NCBI GenBank assembly: GCA_021838785.1
Contig: JAKCCV010000002.1
Location: 62,001-126,000 of the forward strand
DNA length: 64,000 nt
Source of the DNA: Acidobacteriota bacterium
GTDB lineage: Bacteria > Acidobacteriota > Terriglobia > UBA7540
Reading direction: 5' to 3'
Shown here: in pieces, positions 44,002-53,136 of the stretch
Layout of the letters: every line of letters begins with the position of its first letter
How positions within the stretch are numbered: the stretch's first letter is position 1
The notes under the pieces: generated by a model
What the model was told of the DNA's origin: nothing
The model's database searches: none
Seen by the model: the letters and a program-made list of their open reading frames with translations, nothing else
Made by a program: the position numbers and the translations under genes

Positions 44002-45522
44002 TTATGAGTTTTCGAGACCTTTCTCCGCCATTTCAAAGGCTTTCAGCATAGCCTTGGCTTTATTCATAGATTCCTCGCGCTCGCGGGCCGGGATGGAGTC
44101 GGCAACGATACCGGCGCCGGCTTGCAAATAGGCTCGACCCTCTTTGATCAACGCCGTTCGGATAGCAATGCAGGAATTGAGGTTGCCGGAGAAATCTGCG
44201 TAAAGGACGGAACCGCCATAAACGCCGCGGCGAGTGGGCTCGAGTTCGTCAATAATCTCCATGGCGCGAACCTTGGGCGCACCCGTCAACGTGCCTGCCG
44301 GAAAGCACGCCGCGAGCGCGGCATAGCTGTCCGCGTCCAAACGCAGTCGGCCACGAAGGGCCGAAACCAAGTGCATCACGTGCGAGTAACGCTCAACGAA
44401 CATCAGCCGTTCCGGGGCTACCGTTGAAAACTCGCACACACGGCCGATATCGTTCCGCCCAAGATCCACCAGCATGATGTGCTCAGCGCGCTCTTTTTCA
44501 TCGGCAAGCAATTCCTGTTCGAACTGGTGATCGGCTTCGGGCGTTGGCCCGCGCGGGCGAGTCCCGGCGATGGGCCGATACTCGACCTCGCGCCCGCTTA
44601 CTTTCACCAGCATCTCCGGCGAGGAACCGAGCACCGTGAAATCACCCAGACGGAGAAAATACATGTAGGGAGACGGATTGACTACGCGCAGAGCGCGATA
44701 AATCTCGAAAGCAGGAACACGCACCGGAACCGTCAGCCGCAGCGACAGCACCACCTGAAAAACATCCCCGGCGCGAATATATTCTTTGCCCTTTTCCACC
44801 ATGGACTCAAAGGCGCCTGGCTTCATGTTGGCTTGGATGCGCAAAGGCGCGCGGGGCCGGGGAAGGCGCGGCAGGCGCATGGGCCGGGCCAGACGACGTT
44901 CCAGCCTGTCAAGCTCTTCCACCGCGTGCTCGTATTTGGCGCGCAGGCTGCCCGGTCCTTCCTCGGGGAGCACATTGACCACCAGAAACATTTGACGCTG
45001 CGCGTGATCGAAGGCCACGAGGTTCAGAAAGTACATGAAAACCGCATCTGGGATTTCGACGTCCGGCTCAACGCGAGGCGGCAAATTTTCCAACTGGCGG
45101 ACCACATCGTAGGCGAGATAGCCGACGGCTCCAGCGGTAAAAGGGGGCAGCCCGGGAACCATCACCGAGCGATAAGGGGCGCTCTGCGCGCGCAGAAACT
45201 CGAAGATGTTGCCGCTATGTTCCTCGCGCTGCCGCCCCCGCTCGAGCACCATCGAGCGACCGCTGCAGCGAACCACCTGGAACGGGTCAGTTCCAAAAAA
45301 AGTGTAGCGGCCCACTCGCTCGCCGCCTTCGACGCTCTCCAAAAGAAAGCTATAATCTCGCGCGAAGCCTTGGCGCTTGGGATCGCCTTGCGGCACCAAC
45401 CTGAGAAACGCGGACACTGGGCTCAGTAAATCGGCCACGATGGTGCGATAGACGGGAACGACCGTGCCCAGCCCGGCGAGCCGCTTAAATTCCGTAAAGG
45501 TTGGCCGAACTCTGGATTCCAT
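44002..45522 (-). CDS. trpE: anthranilate synthase component I (TrpE; PabB-type not excluded)
   Basis: The protein is 506 residues from the ATG at 45522 (a TTG two codons earlier is possible). The N-terminal domain carries the tryptophan-binding LLES element (FLLESVEGGERVGRYTFFG). The chorismate-binding domain shows YRPIAGTRPRG, LLADEKERAEHIMLVDLGRN and FPAGTLTGAPKVRAMEIIDEL, with the conserved catalytic Glu and Lys region. It aminates chorismate to anthranilate with a glutaminase partner. No trpG/pabA or other trp genes are nearby, so TrpE versus PabB cannot be settled from context, although the LLES motif favours TrpE. It is 193 bases upstream of the rhodanese gene. Confidence 0.87.
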   Translation of the reverse strand: MESRVRPTFTEFKRLAGLGTVVPVYRTIVADLLSPVSAFLRLVPQGDPKRQGFARDYSFLLESVEGGERVGRYTFFGTDPFQVVRCSGRSMVLERGRQREEHSGNIFEFLRAQSAPYRSVMVPGLPPFTAGAVGYLAYDVVRQLENLPPRVEPDVEIPDAVFMYFLNLVAFDHAQRQMFLVVNVLPEEGPGSLRAKYEHAVEELDRLERRLARPMRLPRLPRPRAPLRIQANMKPGAFESMVEKGKEYIRAGDVFQVVLSLRLTVPVRVPAFEIYRALRVVNPSPYMYFLRLGDFTVLGSSPEMLVKVSGREVEYRPIAGTRPRGPTPEADHQFEQELLADEKERAEHIMLVDLGRNDIGRVCEFSTVAPERLMFVERYSHVMHLVSALRGRLRLDADSYAALAACFPAGTLTGAPKVRAMEIIDELEPTRRGVYGGSVLYADFSGNLNSCIAIRTALIKEGRAYLQAGAGIVADSIPAREREESMNKAKAMLKAFEMAEKGLENS

Positions 45523-45841
45523 CTTCAATGAATTTCCGCGTTAACACTCGTTGATACTCTTGCGCTCAATTGTCCTGCGATGGGCTCTTTCCAAGTGGCA
45601 AACCACTCCCCTGAATTCCAAAGACACCTGCCCCAAAGACAACATATCACACGATTGCCGTATTTCAATGTTGCAGAACCGGCAGGCGTAAATAGGCAGC
45701 GTCTTAGGTCGTCGGCTCGGCAGTTCTTGGGGCGAATTTTCCCACGCTTGACGGTTCTTCGCTCCGCCGCCGATAATGGGGTCTGCCTTGCCCAGCGCAC
45801 AACCTCCCGCGCTGGCTTGAACGCACGAAGGGAGCTTCTCC
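45523..45841. other. intergenic region between divergent trpE and aldehyde dehydrogenase genes
   Basis: About 320 bases holding the promoters of two divergent genes. I found no attenuator-like leader with tandem Trp codons, no T-box and no RNA gene. A minus-strand frame of 100 codons here (45541-45843) has no family resemblance. Confidence 0.4.
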
Positions 45842-47299
45842 ATGTCTCAGATCTTCCGAAACTACATCGGCGGGGAGTGGGCGGAGAGTTCATCGCGGAA
45901 AACCTTCCCGAACATTAACCCGGCCAACACCGATGAAGTGATTGGCCTTTTTCAGGATTCCGATCGAGTTGACGTCGAGGCCGCCTGCGCCGCCGCGACT
46001 CAAGCCTGGGAAAGCTGGGCGGCCCTGCCGGCGCCCCGTCGAGGCGAATATCTCTTCAAGGCCGCAGAAATTCTCGAAAGCCGGCTTGCTCAGCTTGCGG
46101 CGGACATGACCCGCGAAGAGGGTAAGACGCTGCCGGAATCCCAAGGCGAGGTGAAGCGCACCATCAACATCTTCCGCTATTTTGCAGGCGAAGGGGCGCG
46201 CCAATTTAGCTATCATATTCCCTCCGAGCGCGAGCAGGTGTTCTGTTACACGCTCCGCAAGCCGCTGGGCGTCGTGGGTTTGATCACCCCGTGGAATTTT
46301 CCAAGTGCCATTCCTGCCTGGAAAATGGCGCCGGCGCTTGTGGCGGGAAACACGGTCGTCATCAAGCCGGCGTCACTCGCACCGCTTTCCGGTTACCGCT
46401 TGGTGGAAGCGCTCCATGAAGCGCGACTGCCAGCCGGCGTGGTTAATTTCGTGACCGGTTCGGGAGCACGAGCCGGCAATGCACTCATTGAGTGCGCCGG
46501 TCTATCTGCCGTCTCGTTTACCGGCTCGTGCGAGGTGGGCAACGCCCTCTACCAAAAGCTTGCCGCCCGGAAACTTCGCGTTCAGCTTGAAATGGGCGGC
46601 AAAAATCCGACGATCGTCCTGAAAGATGCCGACCTGGACTACGCGACGGATATTCTGGTCAATGGCGCATTTTTTTCTACCGGCCAAAAATGCACCGCGT
46701 GCAGCCGGGCCATTATCGAGGAAGGCATTTATGAGCCCCTGGTTCGAAAACTGGTGGCAAAAACCAACCAGCTTAAGATTGGCAACGGCCTTGAGGCGGG
46801 TGTTCAAATGGGTCCGGCGGTGGACGCAAGGCAGCTTGAAACCGATCTGAAATACATTGAAATTGCCCGGCAAGAAGGCGCGCGACTGCTGTGCGGCGGC
46901 CAGCGGCTGACCGGCAGCACATTCGACCGAGGCTATTTCATTGAGCCAACCATCTTTGATGCGGTCACGCCGGAGATGCGCATTGCCCAAGAAGAAGTTT
47001 TTGGGCCCGTCCTGGCGTTAATGAAGGCCAAGAATTTCGAGGATGCCATGCGCTTAGCCAACTCGGTCAAATTCGGGCTTTCGGCCTCCATCGTCTCGCG
47101 CGACTTGACCCGCGTGCATCAATTTATCAACCGCATTGAAGCGGGTTTAATTACGGTCAATCTGCCAACCGCCGGCGTTGAGTATCAGTTACCCTTCGGA
47201 GGAACGAAAGAATCGAGTTTCGGGATGCGCGAGCAGGGGCCGCACGCGCTCGATTTCTACACGGAAACCCGCACTGTGTACCTTAAGTACACACAGTAG
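45842..47299 (+). CDS. NAD(P)-dependent aldehyde dehydrogenase, 2,5-dioxovalerate (alpha-ketoglutaric semialdehyde) dehydrogenase-like
   Basis: The 485-residue protein is a full aldehyde dehydrogenase. Asn152 lies in [19 protein letters not shown], Lys175 in [14 protein letters not shown], the general base Glu250 in [14 protein letters not shown] and the nucleophile Cys284 in [13 protein letters not shown]. The sequence is most like the group that oxidises alpha-ketoglutaric semialdehyde in pentose, uronate or glucarate breakdown, but the substrate is an inference. A GAAGGGAG ribosome site precedes the ATG. The next gene follows after 26 bases and is likely co-transcribed. Confidence 0.9.
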   Translation: MSQIFRNYIGGEWAESSSRKTFPNINPANTDEVIGLFQDSDRVDVEAACAAATQAWESWAALPAPRRGEYLFKAAEILESRLAQLAADMTREEGKTLPESQGEVKRTINIFRYFAGEGARQFSYHIPSEREQVFCYTLRKPLGVVGLITPWNFPSAIPAWKMAPALVAGNTVVIKPASLAPLSGYRLVEALHEARLPAGVVNFVTGSGARAGNALIECAGLSAVSFTGSCEVGNALYQKLAARKLRVQLEMGGKNPTIVLKDADLDYATDILVNGAFFSTGQKCTACSRAIIEEGIYEPLVRKLVAKTNQLKIGNGLEAGVQMGPAVDARQLETDLKYIEIARQEGARLLCGGQRLTGSTFDRGYFIEPTIFDAVTPEMRIAQEEVFGPVLALMKAKNFEDAMRLANSVKFGLSASIVSRDLTRVHQFINRIEAGLITVNLPTAGVEYQLPFGGTKESSFGMREQGPHALDFYTETRTVYLKYTQ

Positions 47300-47325
47300 A
47301 TGGACAGCGATCCAAGGAGTGAACC

Positions 47326-48255
47326 ATGAGAAAGACGCAGCAATTTCTCCGGCAATTGGAATTGTCATGCGAAGATAACCACGCGCTGGAGCCTTCTAAG
47401 AAGCGATTCCCGGACGGGGGGCAGTTCCGCATTGAAATTCCGAGCGTCGAAGGGCCGCGCATCTTCCGCGAAGTTCTGGCCACGGCCAAGGAGTTGAAGG
47501 TTCCCATCCATCGCGTCAGTCAAGGCAGTGGCGTGATGCTGCTGATGCGGGACGAAATCAAGGAGATGGCGCGGATTGGCCGCGAGGAGCGGATTGAAGT
47601 GTGCCTTTTTGTCGGGCCGCGCGCCACGTTTGAGACGGGAGCGCAAACAGCTTCGAGCGCCGGTAAGGTCATCGGCCTGCAGCATCGCGGCGCAGACCAG
47701 CTCGTGTACGCGATCGAAGACGTCCGCCGCGCCTGCGACCTGGGCATTCGCAGCATCCTGCCCGCTGACCTCGGCCTGATCTGGGTGCTCAACGAGATGA
47801 AGAAACGGGGTGAATTGCCCAAGAACCTGGTCATCAAAAGCTCGGTGACGCTGCCTGCCGCCAACCCGGCCACGGCCCGCCTATTCCAAAACCTGGGCGT
47901 TTCAACGCTGAATATGCCGACGGATCTCGCCCCCGCCCAAATCGGCGCGATTCGTCAATCGGTCGAGATTCCTCTGGATATGTATATCGAGGTGCCCGAC
48001 AATTTCGGCGGCTTCGTGCGCTATTACGAAATGCCGCAAATCATCCGCGTCGGCTCGCCGATGTACTTCAAGTTTGGTTTGCGCAATGCCCCGGATATTT
48101 ATCCCTCTGGGTTGCACCTGGAGGATCTCGCCGCCAAAATGGGGCGTGAGCGCGTGCGTCGTGCACGTATTGCCCTTGACTTGCTCAAACAATACGCACC
48201 GGAAGCCAAGATGTCCCCGCTCGGGTCCAAAGACCTCGGCATCCCTCAGCCGTAA
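47326..48255 (+). CDS. U32-peptidase-like protein of unknown function
   Basis: The protein is 309 residues without signal peptide or membrane segments. It resembles proteins annotated as U32-family peptidases: RIEIPSVEGPRIFREVLATA, HRVSQGSGVMLLMRDEIKEM, EVCLFVGPRATFETGAQTAS and LPAANPATARLFQNLGVSTLN suggest a TIM-barrel. No U32 catalytic signature with cysteines is visible, so peptidase activity is not supported. Its close linkage to the semialdehyde dehydrogenase (26 bases) suggests a role in the same catabolic step. It has a GGAGTGA ribosome site. Confidence 0.7.
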   Translation: MRKTQQFLRQLELSCEDNHALEPSKKRFPDGGQFRIEIPSVEGPRIFREVLATAKELKVPIHRVSQGSGVMLLMRDEIKEMARIGREERIEVCLFVGPRATFETGAQTASSAGKVIGLQHRGADQLVYAIEDVRRACDLGIRSILPADLGLIWVLNEMKKRGELPKNLVIKSSVTLPAANPATARLFQNLGVSTLNMPTDLAPAQIGAIRQSVEIPLDMYIEVPDNFGGFVRYYEMPQIIRVGSPMYFKFGLRNAPDIYPSGLHLEDLAAKMGRERVRRARIALDLLKQYAPEAKMSPLGSKDLGIPQP

Positions 48256-48390
48256 GGCCGCGACCGCGCATTTCTCGTGTGGAGGCATCGCTGGCAGGCC
48301 TGCGGCTTCAAAAATCACGACGGTTTCAGGCTACTCCAAAGACGAAGCCGAGTTGCTTTTGCGCCGAACCGTGATCCCCGCTGAGCGCCC

Positions 48391-49674
48391 TCAGGGATTC
48401 ACAGGCGTCAGAGTTACGTCGTCAATCCAGACTCTTCCGGCAATCTTGTTGTCGAGTTTCTGACTCGGCAGGCGAGCCACGCCGACCGCCACCAAGTCCG
48501 TTTTGGGTCCCGTTCGGAAATTGAGCGAGACCGGTATCCAGCCGCCACTCGTTCCAGTGAGGCTGGGCGAGAACTTGTCAAGCAATTGCGGATTGTAAAA
48601 GTCATGCACTTCCATCCGCGGGCCACTATCTGTGGTGATGTGGTCGGTCTTAAGGAATGCTTCCAAGTGGTAGGCGTGATTAGGAGAGAGAAGCACAAAT
48701 TGGTAAAACTGGTGGTAATCGAGGTTCCGATTTCCTGAAAACTGAATCAACACTGAGTGGCTGGGAGAATGGAACTGAGAAGTGTCTCTTCCCACGTAAA
48801 CTCCCGGCACGTTGTCCACTCGCCAGCCAAACCCCATGCGAAGAAGGGGCCGCTCGAAGCGGCTGTCGGTGATCAGGTTCCCCTTCGGCTGCGGCGACGG
48901 TCCGTTGACCCATCCACGGTTCACCAAATCGGTCCACACCATAAAAGCTTGATGGGGGTGGTGCGCGAAGAGCAGGGAATCCATGTAAGGCGCGGCTGCG
49001 CCGGGAGCGAAACTCGCTCGGCTGCTGAGGATTCTGGTCCACACTGTCTGAGCATCCGTGAAGTGCTTTTGACCGGCAAGAAAGTCCAGATAGCGGAATT
49101 CCGGCCCCACCGCCCTGGGGATCAATTCGTTGAGGATTTGTTCAGGATTATTGGAGGCTTTCCAGGCCATGCTGAAAATGATGCCATCGTAAGCCGTTGT
49201 CCCTTTCAAGACGGTTCGAAAATGGCGAAAAGCCTCCGCCGTGTTTCCTTGAAGCAGGTAGAAGTTGCCAATCGGCCATTGGTAGGTGGGAATGTGTGGC
49301 GCCAAGTAGTCGGCACGCTGCACCGCCTTGGTCGCATCCGCCATATCGCCTTGAAGTTGCAGAGCGGCCGACAAATCGAGCCAAGCTTGAGGACTCCAAG
49401 GGTCCAGCCGCACGGCCTCCTCGAACTGCTTGATGGCCTGATGAGGGTGGGCATTGGCGACCGTATATTCGTAAAGCCGACCCAACTGCCCGTGATATTT
49501 TCCGTTTCCAGGATCCAGCCGGGCGGCAATCGCCAGACTGCTGGCCGTCGGAGTGAGGGAGGCTCGATACGCTAAATAGGCGCGGGCAATCCAGAGCAGC
49601 GCCAGGACGAGCACGACAGCCCCCGGTACCAAAACCAGACAGACAACCGCGAGTCTGCGTTTATTTTCGGTCAT
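48391..49674 (-). CDS. TPR protein with C-terminal carbohydrate-binding-like domain, membrane anchored
   Basis: The protein is 427 residues from the ATG at 49674 (GGAGGGGC site). A single transmembrane helix near the start (about 8-32, VVCLVLVPGAVVLVLALLWI) anchors it. TPR-like repeats occupy about 45-240 (HQAIKQFEEAVRLDPWSPQAW, ADATKAVQRADYLAPHIP). The C-terminal part (about 265-425) is a beta-rich galactose-binding-like domain (NLITDSRFERPLLRMGFGW at the start, GRVWIDDVTLTPVN at the end). Such proteins often accompany exopolysaccharide assembly genes, but none are adjacent. It converges on the U32-like gene. Confidence 0.78.
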   Translation of the reverse strand: MTENKRRLAVVCLVLVPGAVVLVLALLWIARAYLAYRASLTPTASSLAIAARLDPGNGKYHGQLGRLYEYTVANAHPHQAIKQFEEAVRLDPWSPQAWLDLSAALQLQGDMADATKAVQRADYLAPHIPTYQWPIGNFYLLQGNTAEAFRHFRTVLKGTTAYDGIIFSMAWKASNNPEQILNELIPRAVGPEFRYLDFLAGQKHFTDAQTVWTRILSSRASFAPGAAAPYMDSLLFAHHPHQAFMVWTDLVNRGWVNGPSPQPKGNLITDSRFERPLLRMGFGWRVDNVPGVYVGRDTSQFHSPSHSVLIQFSGNRNLDYHQFYQFVLLSPNHAYHLEAFLKTDHITTDSGPRMEVHDFYNPQLLDKFSPSLTGTSGGWIPVSLNFRTGPKTDLVAVGVARLPSQKLDNKIAGRVWIDDVTLTPVNP

Positions 49675-50022
49675 GCCCCTCCACCTTTTGCCCAAAGCAC
49701 AGAGTTAATCTCCCTTCCCGCTCTCGATGCTTCCCTTGAAGCTCTCGACGGTCAACTCGTGTAAAGATACCTCGGCGGCAGGGGTTTTGGCAATGCAGGC
49801 CGAGCGCCGAGCCGCGACGCCATTGGGTTGTCTGCGCAGAAGGCTTCATGCCCAGCACCCAGGAACATTCCGTTCCGGGCGGGAGGGAGCAAATAATCGT
49901 CGCCTCTGGTTCAGTTCAGCCGCACCCGCAACGGGCGCCTTCAAAGAGGTATCATAAGCTTCTAGCCTTCTCGCGCGAGGCGTGGCGGCCTCAGCCGAGA
50001 TGAGCACCGAGGAGAATTGAAG
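49675..50022. other. intergenic region between divergent TPR and methyltransferase genes
   Basis: About 350 bases with no recognisable gene. A GAGGAGAA ribosome site for the methyltransferase lies at its right end. I see no clear promoter or RNA. Confidence 0.4.
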
Positions 50023-50634
50023 ATGGCTTTCCCTTCCCCACAGCACGGTGATCACCGAAAGGGAGCTCGCCAGCCGGAGCGTTTTAATCCCGAGCGCGCC
50101 TCCCAATTGGACGATCCGTCTCGGTTTGAGTACCTGGCGCCTTCGGCGGTGGCCAATCTTCTTGACGTTCCTATTGGTGGCGACTTGGCGGATTTTGGGA
50201 CTGGGACGGGAACCTATGCCCTGGAATTAGCGCAACTCCGGCCCGATGTGACGGTCTATGCTCTGGACGAACTTCCGGAAATGCTCGAGCGCTTGCGGTC
50301 CAAACCCTCAGCGGCAGCCTTGTCAAACCTGAAGCCGATGCTGGGTCCGGAGGCCGCCGAGCTGACCGGCCGTATGGACCGCGTGCTCGCTCTCAACGTT
50401 CTCCACGAACTCGGCGACAAAGCCCTGCAACAGCTCGCCGGGCTGCTCAAGCCCGACTCGTTCGCCCTCTTTATAGATTGGAACGCGGCGGTGGAACGTC
50501 CGGTAGGTCCGCCCACCGACCACGTTTATACGCCTTCTGAAGCCAAGTCGCGGCTCCAAGGGTTGGGCTGGAAAATCCTGCTCGAACGCACATTCCCCTA
50601 CCACTATGCTTTTCGGGCCCGCCCCGTGAAGTGA
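50023..50634 (+). CDS. class I SAM-dependent methyltransferase
   Basis: The protein is 203 residues. It begins with a basic, Pro-rich segment (about 1-25), then a Rossmann methyltransferase core: ADFGTGTGTYALELAQ as SAM motif I, VYALDELPEMLERL as motif II and RVLALNVLHELGDKALQQLA as the post-motif region. It resembles the Methyltransf_11/25 group. The acceptor substrate is unknown. The start at 50023 follows GAGGAGAA; a TTG two codons earlier is possible. It converges on the ABC permease gene. Confidence 0.85.
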   Translation: MAFPSPQHGDHRKGARQPERFNPERASQLDDPSRFEYLAPSAVANLLDVPIGGDLADFGTGTGTYALELAQLRPDVTVYALDELPEMLERLRSKPSAAALSNLKPMLGPEAAELTGRMDRVLALNVLHELGDKALQQLAGLLKPDSFALFIDWNAAVERPVGPPTDHVYTPSEAKSRLQGLGWKILLERTFPYHYAFRARPVK

Positions 50635-50636
50635 CC

Positions 50637-50656
50637 GGAATCGAGGGTACGATTCC
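50637..50656. terminator. hairpin between convergent genes
   Basis: A perfect 7-bp inverted repeat GGAATCG / CGATTCC with a 6-base loop begins right after the methyltransferase stop codon and lies before the convergent ABC permease stop. It could end transcription from both sides, but neither side has a good T-run. Confidence 0.45.
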
Positions 50657-50671
50657 GTTCATCCTACGCGT

Positions 50672-51943
50672 TCACGTGTAACGAAGCCATCGCCAGATTT
50701 CAACCAGCGATGGCCGCTTGCCTTGCATTAAAACTCCAACCCGGTAGATTCGCGCGGAAATCTGCACCACGCCGACCGTTGCCACGAGCGACAATCCGAG
50801 CGATAGAGCAATCTGCCAAAAGGGCGGCGTCTCGACGGCGATTCTCAGCACCATGAGAATCGGCGATAAAAAAGGAATTACCGAAAGCGTCACGGCAACC
50901 GGGGAGTTGGGATTGCGGAGGATGAAATCAAACAGCAAAAAACTCACTACAATGAGCAAAGTCACAGGAAGCTGAATCTGCTGGGCGTCCTGCTCGGAAG
51001 AAACCATAGCCCCAATGGCGGCATAGAGCGATGCATAGAGCAGATAGCCCGCCAAAAAAAAGACCACGGAGTAAATCCCCAACGCCAGCGAGATGTGAAA
51101 AGTCGGCGGCGACACTCCGGGCCGCGCCAGCGTCGCGAGCGCCCGGCCGTAGGTTCCTAACAGCACCGCCACACCCGCCCAGATGAGATATTGCGTCAGG
51201 GCCGCACCCGCCACCCCCAGAATTTTCCCCGCCAGCAGATAGAATGGCCGGACCGAGGCAATCAAAATCTCGATGATTCGCGTGGACTTCTCTTCGACGA
51301 CGGCGCGCATGGTCGTCATGCCGTAAGCAATCAGCGTCACATAAAGGAGCATTCCAACGACCATGGCCGTCACGAACGTCCGACCGTGCTCCACGACCTG
51401 GCCGGCCCGGGTGACCTTGATCATCTTCAAGCCCACGCCCCGAATCACTTGCTGGACATTGCCGACCTTCAGCCCTCGCTGACGCAGCCTTTGCGCAATC
51501 ACGGCGTCACCGACGGCGCGCTGAAGCGGTCCTACCACCGTAAGAAACTCGGGATTGCGAGTGTGGAACTCGGCGGCCTGCCGACCATCGAGCAACGCAC
51601 GGGGCAAGACGAGGTATCCGCTCAGGCGGCCACGCGCCACCTCTCGGAGAAGTCGTTGCTCGGCGGCCGGGGTTGGCGATTCAAGCGTCGCCACCACGTC
51701 AAACATCGGCCGGCCGTCGGGGAGCTTGGCATCCAGGTTGTGAAGCACGTCCCGCCCCAGGTTGCCCGTCCGATCTACGATGGCAATCTGCAACGGATGA
51801 CGGACTCGCAGCGTCGCCGTGAAAACCACCAACGCCAATAAGCCCAACGACACCACCGGAAGGCCCAGCGTGGTCCACAAAAACATCTTGGAGCGAACCC
51901 GTGTCAGGTATTCCCGCTTAATGATGATCCACAGCTTGGGCAT
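50672..51943 (-). CDS. ABC-2 type transporter permease (NatB-like)
   Basis: The protein is 423 residues from the ATG at 51943. It has the NatB-like ABC-2 layout: one N-terminal transmembrane helix (LWTTLGLPVVSLGLLALVVF), a large extracytoplasmic domain (about 55-190), then five to six helices including FVTAMVVGMLLYVTLIAYGM and the EEKSTRIIEILIASVRPFYL motif typical of these exporters. It overlaps the ATPase gene by 26 bases, so the two clearly form one exporter. In NatAB the substrate is sodium; here it is unknown. Confidence 0.92.
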   Translation of the reverse strand: MPKLWIIIKREYLTRVRSKMFLWTTLGLPVVSLGLLALVVFTATLRVRHPLQIAIVDRTGNLGRDVLHNLDAKLPDGRPMFDVVATLESPTPAAEQRLLREVARGRLSGYLVLPRALLDGRQAAEFHTRNPEFLTVVGPLQRAVGDAVIAQRLRQRGLKVGNVQQVIRGVGLKMIKVTRAGQVVEHGRTFVTAMVVGMLLYVTLIAYGMTTMRAVVEEKSTRIIEILIASVRPFYLLAGKILGVAGAALTQYLIWAGVAVLLGTYGRALATLARPGVSPPTFHISLALGIYSVVFFLAGYLLYASLYAAIGAMVSSEQDAQQIQLPVTLLIVVSFLLFDFILRNPNSPVAVTLSVIPFLSPILMVLRIAVETPPFWQIALSLGLSLVATVGVVQISARIYRVGVLMQGKRPSLVEIWRWLRYT

Positions 51944-52844
51944 CGCTTGCCGACACCTTTTCGATAAAAATCTCATTGAGCGGAGGCTCCATCAGCTCAA
52001 ACCGGGTAATCCGCACACCCCGCGCCACCGCCGCGCGCAGGATTTCCTGCGGGTCGGCCTGCGGGCACAATTTGATCTCTGCCACACCGCCGTAATGGTT
52101 CACCTTTTCAATGAGCGCGGGAAGATGCAGAAAGCCATCCTCGCCTTCATACTCGATCCGGAGAACATTCTTACCGTAAGCTCGCTTAATGGCCCGCAAC
52201 TCGCCGCTCAGCACGTTGCGACCTTGGTGGATGAGGCAGATGGAGTCGCACATCATCTCCACCTGCTCCATGCGGTGCGTCGAAAGAATCAGCGTGACGC
52301 CGTGGGAACGCAACTCCAGCATAATATCTTTCAGAAGTGTGGCATTGACCGGGTCCAGGCCCGTGAAGGGTTCGTCGAGAATCATCAGCGACGGCTGGTG
52401 CAAAGCCGCGGCAATAAACTGCGCCTTCTGCTGCATGCCTTTGGAAAGGTCGTTCACCTTCCGCCGGGCCCATTCGCTCAGCCCCAGGCGTTCCAGCCAC
52501 TGTCGGGCTCGCCGCTCCGCCTCGGCTTCGGGCAGCCCCTTGAGCGCCCCCAGAAAAACGAGCACCTGGAGAACCTCCATGCGCGGATAAAGGCCGCGCT
52601 CTTCAGGAAGATACCCGATGAGATCTTGGGAGCGATCGCTCAGGGGCTGGCCCAGAATTTCAATGCGCCCTTCGTCCGGGATCAGGATGCGCATCATCAT
52701 GCGCAGTGTCGTCGTCTTGCCCGCCCCGTTGGGTCCCAGCAGACCAAACAGCGCGCCTTGACGAATGGTGAGCGAAAGGTCCTTCACGACCTCCCGCATG
52801 TCAAAACGCTTGGTCACGTGCTCGAGTACCACAGCATCTGACAT
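51918..52844 (-). CDS. ABC transporter ATP-binding protein (NatA-like)
   Basis: The protein is 308 residues from the ATG at 52844 with a GGGGAG site. Walker A is LLGPNGAGKTTTLR, the signature is NDLSKGMQQK, Walker B is LMILDEPFTGLD and the switch histidine lies in LILSTHRMEQVE. The C-terminal 80 residues form the extra domain of NatA/DrrA-like ATPases (domain with EPPLNEIFIEKVS). It powers the adjacent ABC-2 permease. Confidence 0.95.
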   Translation of the reverse strand: MSDAVVLEHVTKRFDMREVVKDLSLTIRQGALFGLLGPNGAGKTTTLRMMMRILIPDEGRIEILGQPLSDRSQDLIGYLPEERGLYPRMEVLQVLVFLGALKGLPEAEAERRARQWLERLGLSEWARRKVNDLSKGMQQKAQFIAAALHQPSLMILDEPFTGLDPVNATLLKDIMLELRSHGVTLILSTHRMEQVEMMCDSICLIHQGRNVLSGELRAIKRAYGKNVLRIEYEGEDGFLHLPALIEKVNHYGGVAEIKLCPQADPQEILRAAVARGVRITRFELMEPPLNEIFIEKVSASDAQAVDHH

Positions 52845-53136
52845 AAGCTCCCCGTCGGCGCCGCCCAAAACGGCGAAACCAACTTTCACCGTGAGCATCT
52901 AAGAGGTTTCGCGCGCCAGGTTACATGCTCCAAGATAACATGGCGACTAGACCCGCTCCAATGTATCCTGGGGGCCCAAGGAGCACTCCCGGCGCGCAAG
53001 ATTGGCTTCCAATCCGTCGTCTTCAAACACCTGCGCTTTTTGGCGGCGAGTTTGTCGCGCCCGCTGTACGCCGGGGCGACGGTCAGGTAAGATAGGACGT
53101 TATTTGCGGGCTCTCGTGGAAAAAGGAGGAAGTGGA

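Noticed and set aside
44479-45429. 316-codon plus-strand frame
   Set aside because: Antisense shadow of the trpE-like gene.
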